Origin: Halobacteria archaeon
GTDB taxonomy: Archaea; Halobacteriota; Syntropharchaeia; Alkanophagales; Methanospirareceae
Length of the DNA: 9,727 nt
NCBI GenBank assembly: GCA_029932715.1
Contig: JAOZPO010000001.1
Coordinates: 1 to 9,727 of the forward strand
Direction of reading: 5' to 3'
The notes below the pieces were generated by a model. The model had not been told where the DNA came from and did no database searches. It saw only the letters and a program-made list of their open reading frames with translations. Position numbers and translations under genes: made by a program. Below, in pieces: positions 5,559-9,727 of the stretch; positions within the stretch are counted from its first letter, which is position 1, and each line of letters opens with the position of its first letter.

Positions 5559-8063
5559 TCAAAACCAGTGACTTAACGTCTCTTGTCCCGCATCTTCAAA
5601 AGATGAATTGTCATAACCAAAGAGTTGCAACACCCTATGTGCAACAGGTATTAGCTGATGACGGACATAATAAGAGACGTCAATTAAGTATTTACTCCTG
5701 TCTGCGTATATTTCTATCCCTTCGCTTTTTTCTATGATGTCCACCGGGAACGCGCGGTCACTCGTCTTTCCCACACCTTTTATTATAACATAAGGAATCT
5801 TCGAGCCTACTTCATAGACAATGTGCGAAGGCGAAGCTAAAGCCCTCTCTGCTGCTATAACATGTGCCTGCTTTGTCTCATATCCACTTATCTTTTTGGT
5901 TAATGTTTTGTGTATTATCAAGTTATGTAATGGCGTTTTACCCTCCTTCAGGCTTTTTATAACGCTTTTAACGTATTTCACCGCGGCTTCCGGGTCTTTT
6001 TGCTTCAGTATCAGCTCTATCACCTCTGTCTGTACCTCCTTTGCCAGTTCGCACCAGTCACCGCGACGTACTTCCAAACCGCGAACCAAAATCTCACCTT
6101 TGTCTGTAAGCGCGGCATACCGCTTCTTCTTACCAGTAAAGAAAATCGCTTTGAAGAAATCCTGTATCTCAAGTTCAAGAGGGAACTCCTTTGTAATCCT
6201 CTCCGACACTTCCCTCGCCTTTTCCCTTATTACTGCCTCTCTATCCTCGAAATTGCCTGCCGGCAGTTTAACGAAGACGCTATCAGTATCACCGTAAATG
6301 ACTTCTAAGCCAAGTTCCTGCGCTATTCCCACTGTGCGTCTTATAAAATAGCGCCCCCACGCTGTTGTCGCCTCTGCGCATTCTCGCTTGTAAAACTTCG
6401 CCGCACTCCAGCCGGTATAGCCATAAAAGCTGTTCGTGAGAATCTTGATGCTCTGCTGTTGTATATTGAACAACCGATATTCCACCGAATCTTTTGCATA
6501 TCGCGCCATCTCCGCCTTTAGCTTTCTCCTTCGCACGATTAAATCACTCATTATCTTCTTAAAGAAGCCATCTGGCGACTTTCTGAATCCGTGTCCCAGT
6601 TCAGGTGCGATATACAAATCCTCGCCCCTTACTTCTCGCGAGTCCACGAAAGTATCGGGGGATACATTAAAAGAGATCATTATGCTTGGATACATGGAAG
6701 AGAAGTCGAGCGTGATAACGTCTTCATGCAGTCCCTTTACTGGCGGCAGTACGAAGCCACCCTCGAACGACTTCTCGCCTCCGCCCTTTGGTGGCACCAG
6801 TTCTCCTTTTTTATACGCCTCTAAAGTCAGGAATGATTCTACCTGGCGACCCCGCCCCATCTTTGATAACTCGTCTAAGGGATAACCAACCATCTTGGAG
6901 AGTTCGATTTGCAGTGGTAACACCTTTGTCGCGATACCCAGCGTGCTAACGGCATCTGCCTTTGCATACTCGTATAAACGTTCACGTGCGCTCGTATCAA
7001 ACCAACATTCAGTAATCTCCCGCGGCGATAAATTCACCCTATCCGCTTTTTTCATCACGCCAAGGAATTCTGATACATTCTCCAGCGTTTTCACCTTTAC
7101 ACTGTCCAGATCACGCTTTGCCAGCTTAAACAGGTCAACGTTCAGCATGCCCGTGATATTTACTCCAGGTAGTGCCCCGCCCTTCTCGTATTGAACCGCA
7201 CTACCATCAGCACCCAGATTCATGCGAATGCCATGCATGTTTGCCCTTTCTTTTATATATTGCCAGTCAAAGCTGTCGGAATTATAGCCCACGATAATAT
7301 CAGGCTTGAAGTGCACCACGAAGTCCAAAAAATCCGTTAATACCTTCCTATCGTTCTTTTCCCTGAATTCCTGCTCTGTCATAACAAATAACTTCGCTTT
7401 GTTCTCGTCTAACTCCTTGTAAGCTACGGATATGATTATTATGGGGTCCTTCTTTGGCGATGGCATCCCAACCGAAGCAGCCATCTCGCAATCGAATGCG
7501 ATAATTTTGAGCTCGGGCAATTCGCCCTCAGCCATCTTTTTGGGCGTTACGTGTGAAGCGAGAATAGCAGTATCTACAAAATCCAACGCTACTTCCTCTC
7601 CTTCTGCATTTATACCGTCAAATGGACGTAGTTGCTTGTCTATCAGGTATCGAATAGCAAATAGTATATCTGCTTCCAGAACGGTAAGACCCGCTCTTCT
7701 GACTTCCTCTCGCAACGCCGGTACGTGCCTCGGCTGCTCTGCGAATATCTTCAATACCTTCTGATTTACACCAAGTAATTTCCTCTGACTGATTTCCACT
7801 CGCTTTACTCTTATATCGCCATTATTCCTGTATATCCTGATATTCTCTATCTGCTCCTTTTTCTCTGCTATATCCCCTTCTTCTGCATAGAGGTGGGAGT
7901 GATAAGGAATAGCGTAGAAATAGGGTTCAAAATTATTGTCCTGCACAACAAAGTTCTTACCTTCTTTGTCCTTGCACCATAACCTTATCACTGGCCTCTC
8001 TTTACCTGCCTCATCTTTCTCTGTTATGTAACTAACATCGAGTAGAAAACCTTCTTTATCCAT
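5559..8063 (-). CDS. polB: Family B DNA polymerase (archaeal PolB replicative type)
   Basis: DNA-dependent DNA polymerase with 3'-5' proofreading, used in archaeal replication or repair. From the ATG at 8063 it is 834 residues. The N-terminal domain resembles the uracil-sensing domain of archaeal PolB (GFLLDVSYITE...VIRLWCKDKEG). The exonuclease motifs are intact: FDCEM (D191, E193), GYNSDSFDW (261-268) and YAKADA (D370). Polymerase motifs follow: A, DFSSMYPSIM (from 453); B, KILTNSFYGY (from 540); C, YGDTDSV (D592, D594); and KKKRY near 645. The protein ends in QETLSHWF, matching the PIP-box pattern Q-x-x-L-x-x-W/F-F for PCNA binding. No intein is present. The frame extends upstream to a GTG at 8099 (846 residues), but I chose 8063 because homologues begin close to the GFLLDV segment. 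No strong Shine-Dalgarno precedes either start. Confidence 0.96.
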   Translation of the reverse strand: MDKEGFLLDVSYITEKDEAGKERPVIRLWCKDKEGKNFVVQDNNFEPYFYAIPYHSHLYAEEGDIAEKKEQIENIRIYRNNGDIRVKRVEISQRKLLGVNQKVLKIFAEQPRHVPALREEVRRAGLTVLEADILFAIRYLIDKQLRPFDGINAEGEEVALDFVDTAILASHVTPKKMAEGELPELKIIAFDCEMAASVGMPSPKKDPIIIISVAYKELDENKAKLFVMTEQEFREKNDRKVLTDFLDFVVHFKPDIIVGYNSDSFDWQYIKERANMHGIRMNLGADGSAVQYEKGGALPGVNITGMLNVDLFKLAKRDLDSVKVKTLENVSEFLGVMKKADRVNLSPREITECWFDTSARERLYEYAKADAVSTLGIATKVLPLQIELSKMVGYPLDELSKMGRGRQVESFLTLEAYKKGELVPPKGGGEKSFEGGFVLPPVKGLHEDVITLDFSSMYPSIMISFNVSPDTFVDSREVRGEDLYIAPELGHGFRKSPDGFFKKIMSDLIVRRRKLKAEMARYAKDSVEYRLFNIQQQSIKILTNSFYGYTGWSAAKFYKRECAEATTAWGRYFIRRTVGIAQELGLEVIYGDTDSVFVKLPAGNFEDREAVIREKAREVSERITKEFPLELEIQDFFKAIFFTGKKKRYAALTDKGEILVRGLEVRRGDWCELAKEVQTEVIELILKQKDPEAAVKYVKSVIKSLKEGKTPLHNLIIHKTLTKKISGYETKQAHVIAAERALASPSHIVYEVGSKIPYVIIKGVGKTSDRAFPVDIIEKSEGIEIYADRSKYLIDVSYYVRHQLIPVAHRVLQLFGYDNSSFEDAGQETLSHWF

Positions 8064-8099
8064 TTCTGTTCGTTTACTATATCCTCTGTTATAGCACAC

Positions 8100-8248
8100 G
8101 TCAATTAATTTTTTCGGTTCTCAAAAATAGATGAGTTAAACTAAAGCAGCCGATGCACTCCAGAATACATGCGATTTTAGCAAGAACCTATTATTACCCG
8201 GGGTCTTCCCGCCTGAACTGCAACCATTGTAAGTTCATGAATCATGCT
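8100..8248 (-). promoter_or_regulatory. polB: Gap between the DUF2149 gene and polB, presumed polB promoter
   Basis: About 150 bp must carry the end of the upstream unit and the polB promoter. The best TATA-like match on the minus strand is AATTAATT at 8103-8110, which would start transcription near 8081 and give an 18-base leader to the ATG at 8063. This would also exclude the GTG at 8099. A T5 run on the minus strand at about 8124-8130 could end transcripts from the upstream pair. The match is weak and the promoter is provisional. Confidence 0.3.
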
Positions 8249-8599
8249 TCAACCCGCTCCTTTCTCTGATTCATTCACCAGTATATACACCGAGTTATCA
8301 CCCTGTTTTATCTCATACAGAGTGCCTGATTCCTCTATATCCCCTGAAACAGTGACTACGTCTTCTGTTGGCGCCATATCCATCTTCTTACCCCGTTCGA
8401 TTATCTCTTTCATCTGCTCTGGATTCGTGAGTGCCTCTTGCATTTGCATCTGTACTATCAGAGCAACAAGCAGCCCCAGTGCAAATATCATCGCCACGTC
8501 AAACAGATTCGCAACTCCGCCTAATGGATCATCTCCTTCGTGTAGCCGGTTCCATCTCCTCCCTCCGTTCCTCCTACTTCTTCGCTTCAAATAACTCAT
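8249..8599 (-). CDS. DUF2149 family protein, ExbD-like single-span membrane partner
   Basis: A 116-residue protein I recognise as DUF2149, known mainly from methanogens and relatives. The N-terminus is very basic (MSYLKRRSRRNGGRRW), then DDPLGGVANLFDVAMIFALGLLVALIVQ gives one membrane span at about residues 29-50. The soluble C-terminal part ends in a small strand-rich piece (SGTLYEIKQGDNSVYILV). D34 lies at the start of the span in a LFDVAMIF context that parallels the P-F-I-D-V-M segment of ExbD, whose Asp is the ion-carrying residue. That correspondence is inference. The gene overlaps the preceding exbB-like gene by 26 bp. GGAGG at 8611-8615 and AGGA at 8603-8606 precede the ATG, both inside the upstream coding region. 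A membrane ion-channel subunit is likely; its client is unknown. Confidence 0.85.
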   Translation of the reverse strand: MSYLKRRSRRNGGRRWNRLHEGDDPLGGVANLFDVAMIFALGLLVALIVQMQMQEALTNPEQMKEIIERGKKMDMAPTEDVVTVSGDIEESGTLYEIKQGDNSVYILVNESEKGAG

Positions 8600-9416
8600 C
8601 TTTCCTGCTTCCTCCCTCCTTACTGAATACCCCTCTCAACTTTATTCTCCCTGCCCCATTCCACTTACTCAAATACCGCCTGAGTCGCGTACTACGCATC
8701 TCCTCTGCTTCAAAACCACATTCCTCAATTATCCCTAATTCTGAACCTTCTTCGAGTTCTCTATCTCCGAACAAAATCTCCGATAGGTACTCCATATCGC
8801 TCATGTCCTGCTCATACCACCTGCTTCTAACCATTGAGACAAAATACCCGGTCAGTCCAGCCCCCAATCCGAGAACCGTAGTCCCAAAAGCGATAATTAA
8901 GTTCTTAGCCAGCGTCTCTATGTCGCCACCAGCAAGCGCGAGCAGTGCAGGGCCCATCGGTATCAACGTGCCCATCAGGCCAAGCATAGGGCCCGCCCTG
9001 GTCACAAACCTCGACTTCTCCAACCTCTTTGTCATCTCAGTCTCTAAATCCTGTAATAGCTTCTCTACCTTTACTTCCATGAGTTTCTTACTCTGATGCA
9101 CTCTCCTGAACTGAGATAATCTATTGAGAAAGATGTGCACAAATTTGGTTGAACATGACTTATTCAAGATGTCAAAAGCAGCTTCCAGGTCATTATCGTC
9201 CAGTAACGCCCTCGCCTTGAACGCACCCTGCTCAAGCGGCGCGAAATCGCGATCTCTCCTGTGCCACTCATACAGAAAACCACCGGCCGCTATCAAACTC
9301 CAGGCAATCAAAGCAAATAGTATTAATATCACAGGATACAATAGACTAGTTGAAATAAGGTATATCCCTGATTGCGCTGCAGACCTGAATAGCTCCAATG
9401 CCGTGCCTATGTCCAT
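8574..9416 (-). CDS. MotA/TolQ/ExbB-family proton channel protein
   Basis: Integral membrane subunit of an ion-driven motor, the class that converts proton or sodium flow into movement of a partner protein. The 280-residue product has one N-terminal span (about 19-47), a cytoplasmic loop of about 90 residues, two closely spaced spans (about 141-162 and 173-196) and a charged cytoplasmic tail. The family signature is clear: GPMLGLMGTLIPMGPAL in the second span and AFGTTVLGLGAGLTGY in the third, with T150 and T179/T180 where ExbB/TolQ have polar channel threonines. The ATG at 9416 has AAGGTG 11 bases upstream. It overlaps the DUF2149 gene by 26 bp, so the two are translationally linked and presumably one complex. 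No TonB, TolA, flagellar or adhesin partner is visible in the window. Confidence 0.9.
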   Translation of the reverse strand: MDIGTALELFRSAAQSGIYLISTSLLYPVILILFALIAWSLIAAGGFLYEWHRRDRDFAPLEQGAFKARALLDDNDLEAAFDILNKSCSTKFVHIFLNRLSQFRRVHQSKKLMEVKVEKLLQDLETEMTKRLEKSRFVTRAGPMLGLMGTLIPMGPALLALAGGDIETLAKNLIIAFGTTVLGLGAGLTGYFVSMVRSRWYEQDMSDMEYLSEILFGDRELEEGSELGIIEECGFEAEEMRSTRLRRYLSKWNGAGRIKLRGVFSKEGGSRKDELFEAKK

Positions 9417-9504
9417 TATAAGCGCAACACCTTCTTCCCTTTTTTGGCTCCTTTACAACGCTCTCGCATCTGATACCACTCTCTATTTTTTAGTTGACAT
9501 TTAC

Positions 9505-9516
9505 TCTATATATAAT
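9505..9516 (-). promoter_or_regulatory. TATA box of the exbB/DUF2149 unit
   Basis: The minus strand reads GATTATATATAG, a strong archaeal TATA element. Initiation about 25 bases downstream would be near 9484, leaving a leader of about 67 bases before the ATG at 9416. This makes exbB the first gene of its unit. In the leader a five-codon frame, MSTKK, starts at 9500 and ends at a TAG, but nothing suggests it is translated. Confidence 0.5.
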
Positions 9517-9519
9517 CTG

Positions 9520-9727
9520 ATTTATGCGACATTAAATATTATTCGGTTTTTTTATACTATTTTTTATCTTTAAAATGTGCGTAATTATATAGATAAAGAC
9601 ATGGTAAATAAGATTATAAACGAGAGAAATAAGACAATACCAGAGATTGTATTAACAATAGATGCTTACTGCTATCGTTAGAGCAGCAATGTCTCCACAA
9701 TCAAATATTTAACTATTCAATAATAGC
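9520..9727. other. AT-rich terminal stretch without an intact gene
   Basis: This region has long T runs (9547-9575) and no long reading frame in either direction. It contains small inverted repeats: ACAAT / ATTGT / ACAAT at 9634-9659 and a CTGCT...AGCAG hairpin at 9669-9686. The only candidate coding piece is the 26-codon frame at 9601-9681. I see no RNA gene here. Confidence 0.5.
9601..9681 (+). pseudogene. Possible transposase scrap (26 codons)
   Basis: An ATG-started frame encodes MVNKIINERNKTIPEIVLTIDAYCYR and then a stop. Parts recall the catalytic-core neighbourhood of ISAs1-type transposases, where a N-E-K/x-N-x-I-P-E-L stretch is followed by V-T-I-D-A-M-G-C-Q. Here the two pieces are closer together than in the family and the frame is immediately closed. 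The resemblance is from memory and short, so chance is a real alternative. No terminal inverted repeats were seen and no ribosome binding site precedes the ATG. Confidence 0.2.

Noticed and set aside
5821..6297. 158-codon rightward reading frame inside polB
   Set aside because: It is antisense to polymerase coding sequence containing motif C and KKKRY; no independent support.
8236..8246. CATGA-A-TCATG palindrome just after the DUF2149 stop
   Set aside because: It is short, not followed by a T run, and not placed at a promoter. Chance is likely.
8431..9096. 221-codon rightward reading frame
   Set aside because: It is antisense to the exbB-like and DUF2149 genes, both of which have clear family motifs. 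The Ser/Pro/Leu-rich peptide is a typical antisense artefact.
1..9727. tRNA, rRNA, CRISPR array or insertion sequence ends
   Set aside because: No cloverleaf-like arrangement, spaced direct repeats or paired terminal inverted repeats were visible by eye. A tRNAscan and repeat search would settle this.

Overview
The window looks like a piece of a euryarchaeal chromosome. It carries an HMf-type archaeal histone, a family B DNA polymerase ending in a PCNA-binding motif, an archaeal-style FtsY, a valyl-tRNA synthetase and archaeal TATA-box promoters. The DUF2149 plus MotA/TolQ/ExbB pair is, from memory, characteristic of methanogens and their relatives (Methanosarcina-like, ANME-1/Syntrophoarchaeum-like). 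That narrower placement is inference; the archaeal assignment is firm.

Layout, left to right. Positions 1-50 hold what may be the first codons of a leftward gene running off the edge, behind a good leftward TATA box. The rightward valS gene (291-2729) follows. Next comes about 340 bp without an intact gene, containing a rightward, start-less and shortened remnant of an AEC-family (auxin efflux carrier) permease. Everything after that reads leftward: ftsY (4180-5115) with an unrecognised 362-residue protein (3070-4158) 21 bp downstream; the histone gene (5288-5488) with its own TATA box, a palindrome over its predicted transcription start and a hairpin/T-tract terminator; polB (5559-8063); and an exbB-like gene (8574-9416) overlapping a DUF2149 gene (8249-8599). 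The last 310 bp is AT-rich. It holds the exbB promoter and a 26-codon reading frame that may be a transposase scrap.

Most of the window is core information processing: tRNA charging, protein targeting, DNA replication and chromatin. These are mostly independent transcription units rather than one operon. The two units with unexplained biology are the ExbB/DUF2149 pair, which looks like a minimal ion-driven energy-transducing motor with no visible client, and the unknown protein apparently co-transcribed with ftsY.

No tRNA, rRNA, CRISPR array, intact insertion sequence or long repeat was found by eye.
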